The translations under genes and the position numbers were made by a program. Of a DNA stretch of 64,000 bases, positions 35,348 to 48,310 are shown piece by piece (positions within the stretch are counted from its first letter, which is position 1; each line of letters starts with the position of its first letter). Location: contig NC_065920.1 of the NCBI RefSeq assembly GCF_024586455.1, forward strand, positions 13,230,144 to 13,294,143. Reading direction: 5' to 3'. The stretch is from Bactrocera neohumeralis (taxonomy: Eukaryota; Arthropoda; Insecta; Diptera; Tephritidae). The notes beneath the pieces were generated by a model that searched no databases, was not told the DNA's origin, and saw only the letters and a program-made list of their open reading frames with translations.

Positions 35348-38300
35348 ATGGAAATGCATATTTACTTTTATTTCCAATTAATTATCTCCTTACAAGTGGT
35401 AAGTAAATGTGTGACAGATTATTACAAGCACTCCAAAAAATATATATATATCCTCTTTCATTTGAAGTGCTTAAGCCAAGTACGACCTGATGCCGCTAAT
35501 GCAGTGCCCTTTGCACCCGCCACACCACCGATACTATCGAAATGCGCGCCCAAATCCCCCACAAGTGTGCCGAAAAATGCATTGCAATTTCGTTTACCTT
35601 TCATGGATATGAATATACAAAATGAGCATAACTTGCATATTATGCATGAAATTTCGAGGGAACAAATTTTTGTCCTGCATGGCAACGAGTTATATGTATT
35701 GATCGTAAGCGGAGCGGAAAAGCGTTTATCCTTGGCTGGGGTGTTAGCTGGTGGTGTGCGGCATCATGAACCCATAGCAGCGGAGGTAAGAGTGAAAACT
35801 ATTTACGCATGTGTCTAGACAATTAATTGCATAAAACTAAATTTATTTTAAAGGTGATTGCTTGGCGCAATTATTTGCTGCTTGTTGTGGCTTTGGAAGA
35901 ATATTTGGAGATTTATCAATTGAATGCCGTCGTATTGGCGCAAAATGCTGAGGCGGCAAAATTATTCCAAGTTAACAAAGAGACTATAACGAGTTTCGAA
36001 CCAATACAACAGCTAACCATAAATGGTAGATTTCGTAAACTTTTCCTCTTCAGTGCTGACGAGGGACAAATCATGCTTTTAACGGCCGTGAATTATACAA
36101 AACTACAATCAAAATTACGGTACGTATGGCTGCTAATCTCTCCGTTACCGCTTCCTAAAAAAAATATTGGGATAAGCAAGTCTTCCAAATTTTTTTTAGA
36201 GGCGTGCTTTCCCATTTTCCCGATTAAACGAAAGTTGTGAGCTCTTGTAAACAAAGGTAGATCAACATCCAAAAGAACTCTTCAAAGTGTTAAATCTTCA
36301 ATGGGTTTGTCCGGAAAGTAATAGGACTGATTTTCTTCCGCCGCAACTGTACTAGAGGGCATTCCTAGTGTTTCTGTGAGTGGTGCAAGCCGAAAATGCA
36401 GCGTTCGTTTGAGCAGAGGTACGCGATTAAATTCTATGTGAAATCCGGTAAATCAGCGACAGAGACATTTGATATGATCAAGCAGGCTTACCCAGATGTT
36501 GCTTTAGTAAAAAGTGGTGTGTTTCGGTGGCGCCAGACCTTTTTGGAGGGCTAGGAAGAGGTTCAGAAGAATTAGCAAATCCAAAGTGAAAACGATGCTC
36601 ATTGTCTTTTTTGACATCAAAGGGATCGTCCACCATGAATTTGTTCCTCCTGAACAAACCGACAACGCCAAGTTTTACGTAGAAGTCTTCAAGAGACTCA
36701 AACGAAGAGTCAGTCGGGTTCGACAAGATATTGCAGCCGGTTGGAAGTGGCACCAGGAAAACGCCCCGGCTCAAACCACCTTTATTGTGAACAGCTGCAT
36801 AGCCAAGGCCGTCATCCCAACGCTTCCATAGCTGCCTTACAGCCCAGACTTGACCCCCGGACTTTTCTTTTGTTTTCTTGCCTGAAAAGGCGGATGAAAG
36901 GCAAGCATTTTGAGACGACTGAGGGGATCCAAGCAGCATGCACCTCGGTTCTGAAGGCTATTCCGTAGAATGCCTTCCGTGATGCCTTCAATTAACTCAG
37001 TCCTATTACTTTCCGGACAAACCCCGTTGCTTATATGATTCTCTGAAAAAAATGTTGGTTGCTTTGACGGAACAGGTCTCAGTGTCCATCTACTAGCTTA
37101 ACATCACTTCAGTGTATATTAATTATGATTGTTTTGTCTGCAGTACATATGAATGGTCGAATACGTTCTTTGAGTTAGTGGAGGATCTTACAATACCAGC
37201 TATACACGTGTTGAAAGTAATTGGCACGACACCGAAATTTTTGCTTAGTGGACGTCTTATAAAACATCAGGGCCGGGTATTTATTATAAAACTAAATTTT
37301 TACTAAACACAATAAATTATAATAAATAATTACTAAACAATTGCTTCCTTAGACTATAGTCGTTGTTTACGAAGTTAGCACAACAGATTTGCATTTACGC
37401 AATCGTCAGACACTCACGATACTCTCGACCACCATACATGCTTACACTTTTCATGGGCGAAATTATCTGATAGGGTGTGCGGCACAACAGCAGAAATGCA
37501 ATAGTTTTTGGATGAAGCGTGATGAGACACAATTCTCTCCCTATCGACAATTCAATGCTAAAGAATTGACCTTCGAACGCTTCGGTGCGGGAAAGCATTT
37601 TTTGGTTGGTACAAACCAGAGAGCCGTTAATGTTTATCCGAATGCGCGTATGGACTGCTATGCGAGCTACACGGCAAAAGAAAGCGATGTCAGTGAAATA
37701 ATAACCCATGTGAGTTCGCAGAATGAATCGCTTGTATTGCTCAGTTACCGGCGCCCGTTTAACACCTTGTTGCGCATTTTCGAAGTTGACGCGGCGGATG
37801 GCCAGAGGTTGGGTGCGCCGTTGTCAATGAATGAAACTCTGCTCGAAGGTCAGGTTACTTAGTTTGCCTATTTGTTTTTATTTTAACTAAATACAAATTT
37901 CAGATTTAAATATACTACAACAACACCGGCACGAGTTCGAAGGCACCGTGCAACGTCTTCGCAGTTTGTTGTTGCAACGTAAAGCCGCTATGGACGCCTT
38001 TCGCAAAGCTGCTCTTATTCTACGTCCTAAAATTAAGACATTGAAAGCGCCTCATCCGGTTCGGCTACAAGTGGGCAATATAGGCATTGTTAAAATTGTG
38101 GCTGAGTCACTACAGAGTCCACTGCAATTATTGAAGCGAGTGGAGGAATTACGTGCGCCCCAACGTAGTGCGCGTTTCATGCGCGCAGCACATCAAAAAC
38201 CTGGTTTTGTATTAGATATCCCGCCTGTGGCACGGATTCGTCGCCTGCATGTCGGTAATCTTTTGTACAATGGCTCACTTCTACCCGGTAGGTTACAATC

Positions 38301-41300
38301 AATGCAACAACAAGTTGTGAAAACCTTATACATTATAACTTGTTTCTCAAACAGGTTTCCACTTGGATAATACGTCAAGTACACGACAACCTATACTCTC
38401 CATACGTACCGCAATACGCACTAAAGTGCTGAGCACATCGCAATTACTGACACGGCAATCGTTTCAAACTCGACGTGAAAGTTCTGAATTATCACGCCTT
38501 GCACCTCTCAAGGTGGGCGATCTAAGCGTGAAGCGCATTAATAATGTTTCAGTAAATGAATTTTTCAACTCGTTGTTTTTACGAAATCGCGATCGCAAAC
38601 TGAAAGGTGTTCTCAAACTGCAAGGTGAAGCGAAAGTGGACTCATTATGGACGCCAATACTAAATGATTTAGTGGTAGCCCAACTTTTCAACCTAAAGGA
38701 GCCACAGGTAGTAAGCTCGAAAATAATGATAGACACAATAAATGCGAGGGAAATGCACGCGGATTTGGTAAATGGCTTAAATTTTACCGAAGATATAGCG
38801 TTTAGTGGCCGAGATGATTTAATTGAAGGTAATCCACATTCGTGTTATTAGACTTCAATTCATACCTATAAATTAACTAACGCTATATATGTATATTACG
38901 ACCCCATTTAAATATATTTGTCTAATGAGTACAAGGTTTGTCGGAAAGTAATAGGACTGAATCGATTTAAAAAAATTTATTCAAAAATAGGCTCCTTCTG
39001 CGTCGATACAGTGCTGCGAGAACGATTTCCAAGTTAGATTTTTTGTAACCATCTTCAAGCACGCCTTGCGCATGTTTAAGTGCTCCGTCACAATGTCATG
39101 AACCCCAGATTTTGATAAATTTAACTTCTGGGCATTTAAACGAATACTTAGTCGACGGTCTGAGTTTAAAACTTTGCGCACACGAGTCACATTGTCGGTG
39201 TTTGTCGAAGTCGCAGGGCTTCCAGCACGGTTTTCATCAGCGACCTCTTCCCGGTCCTCCATAAAAGCCTGGTGCCACCGAAACACACCACTTATTGCTA
39301 AAGCAACATTTGGGTAAGCCACTTTGATCATATCAAACGTCTCTGTCGCAGATTTACCGAGTTCCACACATAATTCAATCGCGTACCTCACACCACAGAA
39401 ACACGTTGCGCTCGGAGAAAACTGACCAGCCGCTCGTTCGTTAGCTAGGAACCCTCTCTACCGAATCCAGTCGGTGCGCGCACGCTTCGAAGTATAGTCG
39501 CGGGGGAAGAAAATCAGTCCTATTACTTTCTGGACACATTTTGAATATGCTAGAGTAGTTTCTTCTGAAGTAGTAGTATTATAAAGAATACTTAATGCTT
39601 AGTCATATAAAATTTTGAATTTTAATCCCTTAAGGTCCTGTTGAAATTAAACACATGAGCATAGCCGGTGATCTAATAGTTGATTATCAACCGAAAGTGG
39701 AGCGTGGCAGCGATGATACGGACTTACAGTTTCAACAATTCTACACAGGCAAAGTAATCATTAACGGCACTTTAACGGTGGATAATTTAAAACTTGATAA
39801 AAGCATGTCAACGGAGGTTTTTGTGAGTGGTCAAGCTTTTGCAGAGTCGACACTGAGAGAGACGTACTTGCTACAAAATACACCACAGGTATTGAGATTT
39901 TAATTATATACTATATACTCAAAGTTAATATTTTGTAGAAAGTAAGCTAAATTTTCACTATAATTCCGCATTCGCTTCTTTCTTTTACTACATAGGATAT
40001 AAGTACAGCTGTACATTTTGGTAATGCTAAAGTAACCATACCTAAATTTACAAGCAAATTTTTAAATGACCACCCCACCACACAACATTTACTCGCCAGT
40101 GGTCACCAAATGTTAGAGGCGCCACTTTTACTCATATTTATGCAAGCCAAAGTAGATGGTGACGTTATCTGTAAGAGATACAAGTCAAATTTACTGGAAT
40201 TATCCGAGGATGTCGTGCGTCGTGGCGACTCAGCAATTTTAACTGGTTTCAAGATATTCGAGGCACCACTTACCGTAGAACACATAACGGCAGAGAAGTT
40301 AAAAAATGTGTCCACAAATGACTTAGTTTTGAAGTCGCAACTGAAGAATGAATACCATTTCTTTGGTAACAAATCTTTCGATAGATTGGCGGTTACCAAA
40401 GACACATTTGTGGAACAGCATTTAAATTACACCTATTTGAATGGCATAAATTTGAACGCACCATTAAAACGTGATCACTTTTTCAAGCATCTGTATCTGC
40501 CATACCAACTACAAGCAACTAACATCGTTCTACATAAGATCAATGGTATCTCCTTCGATAAGATCTTCGACAGGTTGTCCGTGGAGAATGAAAAACTTGT
40601 GCTGCATAAGGACTTATTAGTCAAGGGCAATGTGGAATTCCTCGAAAACTTGCAAGTGGATACCATAAATGACATAAAATGGACGGACTACATAGCGGAT
40701 TTAGTGCGCAATAATGAGAATGCGGTAATAAATGGTTCCACAATATTTACGCAAGGACTAACTGTGAAAAAGACACTAAAAATGTCTCTAATAAATAGCA
40801 TTGATATGAGTGATGTCTTCAGCAATGTGCTCTTAAAGTCCAAACCTCAGCAAATAACCGGCAACTATACTTTTGGCAATTTGCGCTTAACAAATCTGGA
40901 CGTCAAGACGATAAATGATGTATCCACAAAGACTTTTATCGATACGCGCACCGAAGAGGTCAGCTTGGCAGGTGATCTAATCTTACCAAAACTCACTGTA
41001 CAAGGCGATGTGAATGGCAAATTCGAAAGCTCGTTTCGTTACGCTTCTCTCAATGAGCGGATGCAGCAGCTGCCCCAGAGACGTTGGCGCAAGCTGGTTG
41101 TGCACGGTAATGCATATTGGAATGAGTCTGTTGCCAGCAGCACGAAACAATACGAGATGTTGCAATACCTTTATAGACATGCGGTGCGACGCAGCGGCGA
41201 TCAAGTGATTTCGGGCACGGTCTATATGACACAGCCGATAATAAGTAGAATGCGTACGCGCACGACATTTCCTAAAGATGTGGATCTAAACTACATAGCC

Positions 41301-43271
41301 CGTGATTGCCTTTTAAAGAATACTACGACACCGCAGACCATAACCAGCGGCAAGTTGTTTCATAAACCGTTGCGTTTACAGCGTGCTTTGGTGAACGGTC
41401 CATTGCGTGTTACTACATTGAATACGATCGATGTGCAACGTTTTCATGCGTCCCTATATCGCATTTCTAGTGATATGCCGATCGAAGGTCCTTTGTATTT
41501 CAAGATACCACCCATCGTCGGACAGCTGCTAGTGCAGGGTCTGGTTAATGGCATGCCTACCGCGCAAATATATACCACCTCGAATGGTTTGATGCCACCA
41601 GTAAAGTTGTATAGCTTAGTGGTTGATGAGGAACTAGAAATTGGTGATGTGAACGATTTGAGTCTTGATTATTTGCTGTCGAAACGCATAAGGCTGAACG
41701 GCGAACCACAGGATGTAGAAGGCTTCTTGGTATTTGAAAACCTGATTTTAAAGAATGAAACTATGCTGCAGTCAATAAACGGCATACCAATCGATGATAT
41801 GGTGTTCAAGGAAAGTGGTCATGTACAAGTGATTGATGGACAAAAGGTGATTGAAGGCAATCTTATTTTCAATGGACCTGCGCATGTTTTAAAATTAAAT
41901 GGTGAACGTTTGATAGACATGTATAAACAGAGCATTTTCACAGCGGCTAACTATCATTTCGATAATCTCACCATTGACCAAGGCACATTTGTAAAGGGTT
42001 TGGTGTTAGTTGGCAACATGCCGATGAAATCTAAGTTTAGAACCATGCACACTGATAAGATAAGTGAAAAACTTGAAGATACGCTACAAGTGGAGGCAGA
42101 TCCAGAAGACTTCATTGAGCTGGAAGATGATGCCGCCTTTCGCGAAGAATTAACCGATGTCGTGAACGAGTTGTCCGCACTGCTTAGCACACAGAATGCA
42201 AGTTTGAGCCATCACAATAATGTCAGCCAGCAACATTTGCTTTATCTGGATTTCGATTTCAGCACGGAAGTGCTGAAGCATTATGCTAACGAAAGCGTGG
42301 ATGAGACCTTTCTCACTGATCTGCAACACATATCTATGTGCGAACATCGACTGCTACAGGTGCAGTTCGCTGCAGAGAGCCGTCGTCTGTTCATCACCAA
42401 TGTGACCACCAGCTATTTGACAGCGCGCACCGACACCATATGGGTGAAGGCACAAAACTATTGTGGCGATCGCTATAAAAAGGTGAAAAGTAAAGTAACG
42501 GTGACTGGTCGTAAAGTTGCGAAAGTTTTTGGCATGAAAAAGTTCATAGAGAGCGTAGAATTATTTGTGAGCGACAAGCAGCACACGTTCCTGCTGCTGC
42601 ATGCCGTCGATGAGACACGTAATCGTAATGAGGTGCGCGTTTTGCGCATCAACGATGAGCGCGACGATATCGCAGATTGGCAAACGATACCGTTTGGTAT
42701 GGGCAAGTCCATGCGTCTGTTTAAGTTCAAAAATTTTACAGCATTACTTAGCAATGCGGTGGTGAACAATCAGCAGGTAGTAACCATTTATCATTTCAAC
42801 CCTGAAACGGAACACTTCAAGCTCGCACAAGTCATTGACGGTCCATATGATGTGTTGGAGATGGTAGCGGTGCAACCACAACGCTATCAATTGCTTCTAA
42901 GTTGCCACAAATGCCATAACGTCAACGTTTACGAATTGACTCGCGAAAGTGTGAGCTCGTATAAGCTACTGCAAATCATAAAATTGCCAATGCGCATAGA
43001 TAAGTTGCATACATTCACCATGGGCGATGGTGAACTGTTCCTTTTGACTTTGGGTGAGCAGCAACAAGATTTCTATCATTTGCACAGATATGCTTTCATA
43101 GAGGGTTGGGTGCACAGCACTTTCGGATATTTCCGGAATATACAACTGGCTGTACCGCTGAGTGGCATGTTGTCATCTTCAAGCGGCAATGATTTGTTGC
43201 TATTGCTGTGCGATGGTGATGAGAGCGGTAGATGCAACGCAGTGCGTGCATTTACACAACAATCGTTATAA
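35348..43271 (+). CDS. Large secreted repeat protein, Nasrat/Polehole/Closca eggshell-like
   Basis: Nine exons: 35348..35398, 35468..35785, 35854..36119, 37144..37276, 37353..37848, 37904..38287, 38355..38828, 39635..39888 and 39996..43271. All joins are in phase, giving 1883 aa. Exon 1 encodes a signal peptide (MEMHIYFYFQLIISLQV). Residues ~90-420 and the last ~330 residues look like beta-propeller-type strands (WRNYLLLVVALEEYLEIYQL; YQLLLSCHKCHNVNVYEL). Between them are many degenerate ~50-residue modules of the type V-INxI----L---QxItG---F-NL-V (for example VKTINDVSTKTF, QVDTINDIKWTDY). This resembles my memory of the Drosophila fs(1)N, fs(1)ph and clos proteins, which act in the vitelline membrane and Torso signalling. 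The exact orthologue is not assigned. Deleted mariners sit in introns 3 and 7. Confidence 0.82.
36303..37025 (+). mobile_element. Internally deleted mariner, copy 2 (in intron 3 of the eggshell-like gene)
   Basis: Bounded by GGGTTTGTCCGGAAAGTAAT and its complement, ending TTTCCGGACAAACCCC. The remnants read QRYAIKFYVKSGKSATETF and then, after a deletion and stops, MLIVFFDIKGIVHHEFV and WHQENAPAQTTF, where the catalytic HDNAPAH motif has Asp changed to Glu. Non-functional. It lies wholly inside the intron 36120-37143. Confidence 0.88.
38935..39540 (-). mobile_element. Internally deleted mariner, copy 3 (in intron 7 of the eggshell-like gene)
   Basis: Same terminal repeats as copies 1 and 2 (GGTTTGTCGGAAAGTAATAGG at the left, complement with TTTCTGGACAC at the right), but inserted antisense to the host gene. 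The minus-strand frame keeps the DNA-binding half (RYAIELCVELGKSATETF, VFRWHQAF, LNLSKSGVHDIV) and then jumps to the C-terminus, so the catalytic domain is lost. Confidence 0.88.
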
Positions 43272-45048
43272 TTTATTAACTCGCTTTTTCTTTTTTTGTT
43301 TGTAAATATATATGTATGTATATGTTGAGCTAATATTTTTGAATGTTTAAAAATAAAATAAGATTTACGAGAAAATAAAAAAAAAAAATATTTATGTAAC
43401 CATGGAAGCGGAAATATACATAAACCATGTCATTAAAAAAATTCAGCCAAAAGTTTTATTTTTTAAAAGTCACATACTAAGGTGTTAGAAAAGTAAATGT
43501 GAAGTTCTACTCTCGAATCTTGAGGGAAATTAGTCCATACTATTTCATACAATGTGCGGCCGGAAGCAGTCGTTACTGTTCTTAATGCCTCTATTAACCT
43601 TTCTAAGTTCCCCCGCACTATTTCACTCCGCCGCGATAGTTTTTTCGCAGAAAGCCACGGAAAGTTCTTTGCGAAAGAACTGTCGACCACGCAAAATGAA
43701 CCTCAAGTATAAGTAGTATATTAAGTATCTCTGCGAAAGAGTTGTCGTGGCCGAGTGGAATAGTGCAGGTGAACTACGAAAGTTCGATAGAGGGGCTCCG
43801 CAAGGTGGAGTTCTGTCTTCTTTACCCTGGATCTCAGTGGTAAATGACCGATTAAATGAACTCGAGGGACGCGGCGGTCGGGTAATAGCTTATGCTGCCA
43901 ATCAAAATAAAACTGAACTGATTTTATTCACTATGGCGTATAAAATCTTAAATCCACTCCTACCCTCATTGGCGAGCTCTGTACTTTACTCTGTCGAATA
44001 GGTGAAGTACTTGAGCCTCATCCTCGATAGAAAGCTATCTTGATGAGAGGGTGAGGAAAGCATTGCTTATGTTGTTGTAACGGAGATACTGGGAAGCGGT
44101 GTGGTCTCACACCAAAAGTTGTCGTTAGGCTTTACAAAGCCATAGCCAGTACTTTTGTTAATTTGTTTGGTACCCGGCGCTCGGTGAAGCCACACTCGCT
44201 AAATAGTTAGTCTGCATTCAACGAGCGGTATCAGTGGTACACTATCTACAACTCTAACGATGGTACTTAATGCCATTTTACATATAGCACGGAGGGACAT
44301 AGAATGCAAATGCATTGCCACAAAGGTTGCTATTAGACACCGGGAAACTGGGCACAAGAAGGTTCCCAGAGAGGAACATTCTGAAATCCTCTCTCAGTTC
44401 GACTGCTATCTAACTAACTTGATAACTTGTACCACTGCACGAGGGAATCTACTCCACCAAAATACCTCCCATTGTTATGCGGTTGGGGCAGAGTCGCTGG
44501 AGAAGACGCGTAGTGAGCTATGCGGTTGGGGCAGAGTCGTTGGAGTAGATACGCAGTGAGCTTTTTCGTGAACGGATCGAAGATCAAAGGAAAGGTAGGA
44601 GGGGAAGACATAAAAGGAAGCTATCAATCAACTCTTGTTTCCGACTGTCAAAACACTGTAGTATTTTTCAAGCAGAAGCAGGAGCCATCATAGTAGTACA
44701 GATGCACTTCTCCGAAGCGCAGCTTCCACCCCTGTAGCAGAGTCGCTTTGAGCTCGCTGACTGAGAACTCTTAGCTAGAATGGAGTAACTTTCAGTCACG
44801 GTCAAAATTCAAGCGGTATAAGGTCTACATAAGAAGAAGAGATGGTGAAATGAGCTGTCACCATCGAATAAACCAAGTTTCTTTTAAGAGTTTCGTTCAA
44901 ATACGTGGTCCTGAGAAGGGTTTAGCTTCTTATAAAAAAACGACAGCTAAATCTATGTACGTATATTTATTTTGAAAAAAAAAAACTGTAAGCTTATAAT
45001 AATGCTAGAGAAAAGTACTAAAAAACTTAAAAATTTTTTTAATGACTT
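43272..45048. other. Convergent intergenic interval with LINE relic
   Basis: Holds the 3' UTR of the eggshell-like gene (AATAAAATAA near 43352), a LINE relic (about 43690-44930) and the 3' flank of the minus-strand urate oxidase. No host gene is supported. Confidence 0.6.
43690..44930 (+). mobile_element. LINE relic with RT and RNase H fragments
   Basis: Reads RGAPQGGVLSSLPWISVVND, GGRVIAYAANQNKTELILFT (the RT YADD box changed to YAAN), then in other frames LSLILDRKLS, AILHIARRDIECKCIATKVA and an RNase-H-like FFVNGSKIKGKVG. The order is that of a jockey/R1-type element. Many frameshifts show it is dead. It is a different family from the LINEs at 30975 and 51430. Confidence 0.75.
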
Positions 45049-46337
45049 TCACAAATGACTTTTTAGATCCTTTCTTGCTAACTGCGCATAAATGGTGCCA
45101 TGTGGCTTATCGGTTGGAATAAAGACTTCATTATTCTCACCAGGCACAACACTTTGGAATGGTTTCGTATCGAAATTAAAGTAGTGCTTGTTCGGCAGAG
45201 TCATCGAAATGACCGACACTTGCGGTATAACATCAAGTACCTCCTTTTCAGAGAGATATAGCGTATTTTGTACTGACACCGAAGATACGCCAACATTTGG
45301 ATCGCCAGCGAAATTTCTAATGATGATATTCTTCACTTTATTCCAAGTTTGGCAGAATTTCACATCATCGATATTGGAATATTCCCAACTGCAATCAACT
45401 ACGGTGCTGAAAAGGCGATCATATTGATCAGGTAACGTGCGAAACTCGTCATTTACGAAATTGACAAACGACGACTGAGTAGTCTTCAGTACGCGTAGAC
45501 CTTTAATGCCGCTGATGACAGTCTGTTTGGGATCTGCATGTAGGAGAACGCAAGAGTTAGAAAAAGAGAGTGAAAAATAGAATCTAATAGGAATAAGTAA
45601 TGTGCGGTGCAATTTCAAAAATTAGACTAAAAATCAAAAGTATTATGCTTATTGGCACTTACCCGTGCGTCTCAGCACGACATCACAGTAGCGCTGCGCT
45701 ATCGGTGTAAAAATGAAGGCGTGATTGTGACGATGACGATTGTTGATCGATGTGTAATTGTCATCACAAATGCCGCTGTCCTCTTGTGCGATGCGCTCCC
45801 AAGGATACTCCTCGACATGTACGTGTGCCTCGGCAACATGTGAGTACTTATTGAGAAAGTGATTGGCCAGCAGCAATGCAAACCTTTCGGGATTTTCAAT
45901 ACCGTATTTCTTAGCTAGCAAGTAAACGGTGTTCTTCTGCGAATCGGTGGCCACAATATCTGAGTTATCACCTGGTTGAAATGGAAAGCATACACATAAT
46001 TGGATTATATAGAATTCACTGGCACATTATTGAGGTTTTAGTAGCGGACTAGTTGGTATGCTAAGCAACACTGAGTTTCCTTCTTATGTGTCACATGCTT
46101 GAAGGTGTTTCTGTGCTTACCGTGATAGTAATCCTTTTGACTGTATAACTTCAAATGTGTGCCCACTTCGAATTCTTTTATCGAGTGCACCGGCCCATTC
46201 CTCTTAACATGCAAGACTTTAACACTATCCTTGCCATAGCCATAATCGGAGATCGTATACTGGTGTGGTGTGTTCGACGTCGCTGCCGGTTGTACTTCGG
46301 GCGTTGTGATGTGACTTTGAATTGGTCTCGCAAACAT
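45049..46337 (-). CDS. Uro: Urate oxidase (uricase), canonical copy
   Basis: Three minus-strand exons, 46121..46337, 45663..45971 and 45049..45533, encode 336 aa. It catalyses oxidation of urate to 5-hydroxyisourate, the first step of urate breakdown, in peroxisomes; in Drosophila it is expressed in Malpighian tubules. Catalytic and binding residues are all present: Lys36 (YGYGKDSVKV), Thr81 (IVATDSQKNT), the Phe/Arg pair (SSFVNFVNDEF; YDRLFST), Gln in SVSVQ, and Asn290/His292 in TLPNKHYF. The C-terminal SHL is a PTS1. A 30-residue N-terminal extension precedes the conserved core. It shares intron positions with the two paralogues on the other strand, 11-16 kb away, from which it is well diverged. 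Confidence 0.95.
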
Positions 46338-47689
46338 TTTTGCTGTTGATCCTTACTTGTGTAGTTAACAAAATTGGACACGTGTTGCTTATAATCCGCG
46401 CAATTAATCGCAACTGCGTTTGCGACGATATTTTTGGAATAACAGTTATACGCTGATGGAATCAGTTTGATAGAGTTGTCAGACTCTGACTGCGTACATG
46501 TTGCATTTGTGCTAATTTATATAAGTTTATTGAAGATGTATACATACATACATACGAAGAAGATAGACGAGCGACTTTAAACGAATGAATCTTGTTTATA
46601 TATCTACTTCCAGTCCAGTGATAAGCAGGCATGATTAACTTAGTGATATGGAAGTGAAGATAAAAACTTATATCACGCATATTATGAGACATAGCAACAA
46701 TGTATACTATATGGCAGGTGTAAATAATAGCGAAAATAATAAGGAAAAAATGCAAAGTATTGCAAGTAATTTAATCCATAAGTCCGAGATGATTTGACAA
46801 TTAAGTGCAGTGAACGGGCATAATAGCAGGCGAATGTCATATAGGTTGCTCTTTGCGTCCTGTTAGAACAATGCCATCACAAAGGACACAATAGCAGCTC
46901 ATCAGCCGACTGTGTGTGTGTGTAACAATAATAATAGTCCCGCACAATGGTAGGCAAATTGATTGAGCACAGTTTGAGCCTTTAAATGGCTGTCGCAAAA
47001 CCGTTAGCGTCGCTGTTGTTGCTGTGAATCCTCTGGCAACCTACAAAGTTCAAGTTCGCACGTAATCAAATGTGTACGTGTGTTCCAGTTGTGTCTACCT
47101 ACAGTTAAATACATGCCCATCTTTCTCCTTGCGATATCAGTGTCACCGTCTGTCATTGTTGCTGATTGTTTACAGTTTGTAGCTTATCTGCATGTAGAAG
47201 CATATATCCCTATGTACTAGTAACTATGTGTGTGTTTTGTTTTCTTAAGTGCAAATGTAAATAGTAGCGATGCCTCTTATTAGTACTTGACTTTCTATAA
47301 TTATTATTTTCGATGTTGAAAGCACTTGTCGCGCATTAAGCTTTCACACTTTTTCACGTACGCACACTCATACATATATACATATATATATAAATTCATA
47401 GACATAACCGCATATATTCCTAAATATTTACTGAAGTGTGGACTGGCTCGCTTGCAATGTTTATCCTGTGATAAGATTAGCGCAATTTTAAATATTTTGA
47501 TAAGTATGTTGATTTCAAAACAAATCTTGTATTCAAATGTATATGTACAGAGATTTTATTTTGTTTACATGCATGTAAAACTCACTTTCCGGTAATTTAT
47601 GCCAAGTTGCGGGTAGCAAGTTTAGGAGACTAAAGTACAGTGCAGCCCAAAGTGATAATGATAAACGATTTTGTTAGTAACTGGCTTCG

Positions 47690-48310
47690 GGTTAATGATG
47701 CTTTACTCAACTGATCATATATGACCCAGACTGAGAAAAAATCAGTTTTTAAAAGCTTCGACTGAGATGGCCTTTAGTGTCTTCAGCGAATTTTGAATTT
47801 TTAAGAAATTCTTTCGGTTTCGCGCAGCTGGGTTTTTGGAGCGCCATTGCCTATAGTGTTGGACAGCTTAGACTTCATGTCAGAACCCCAATCAATTTCT
47901 TATCATTAGTAATGTTGCGTTTCATTAATGTAGGGTCCTTAGCTGTTAGTAATCACCTTGCCGACCTCTATTCAACGTTGTTTTTTTTTCAAAAGTATTA
48001 AACAAAATATATTGAACCGATTGATAAGAAAGAATTTTCTATCTCTCTGGTGCCAACACGGTGATTTGTGAACACTGTTTCTTTAAATTTTCAATGTTAT
48101 CGTCTTTAACAGAGGTTGATGAACGACTCGCATAAGGCGATTTTCGATGACTTCGGGACGTTCACTGAATGCTTTTTGCCACTCAAATATTTTTGGTCGT
48201 GACAAAGTAGATTCCACAAAATACTTCTCCAACATTTTCAAGCCGTGATTTCATTTAAAATTCAAAATTTCAAGAAAAATCGCTGTTCGCTTCATGTTAA
48301 AAATCGCCAC
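47690..48310 (-). mobile_element. Mariner transposase relic
   Basis: Minus-strand fragments read MLEKYFVESTLSRPKIFEWQ with KAFSERPEVIEN, followed after breaks by DPTLMKRNITND and a KPSCAKPKEF-like stretch. This is the order of a mariner transposase from DNA-binding to catalytic domain. Heavily mutated and lacking recognisable ends. Confidence 0.55.
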
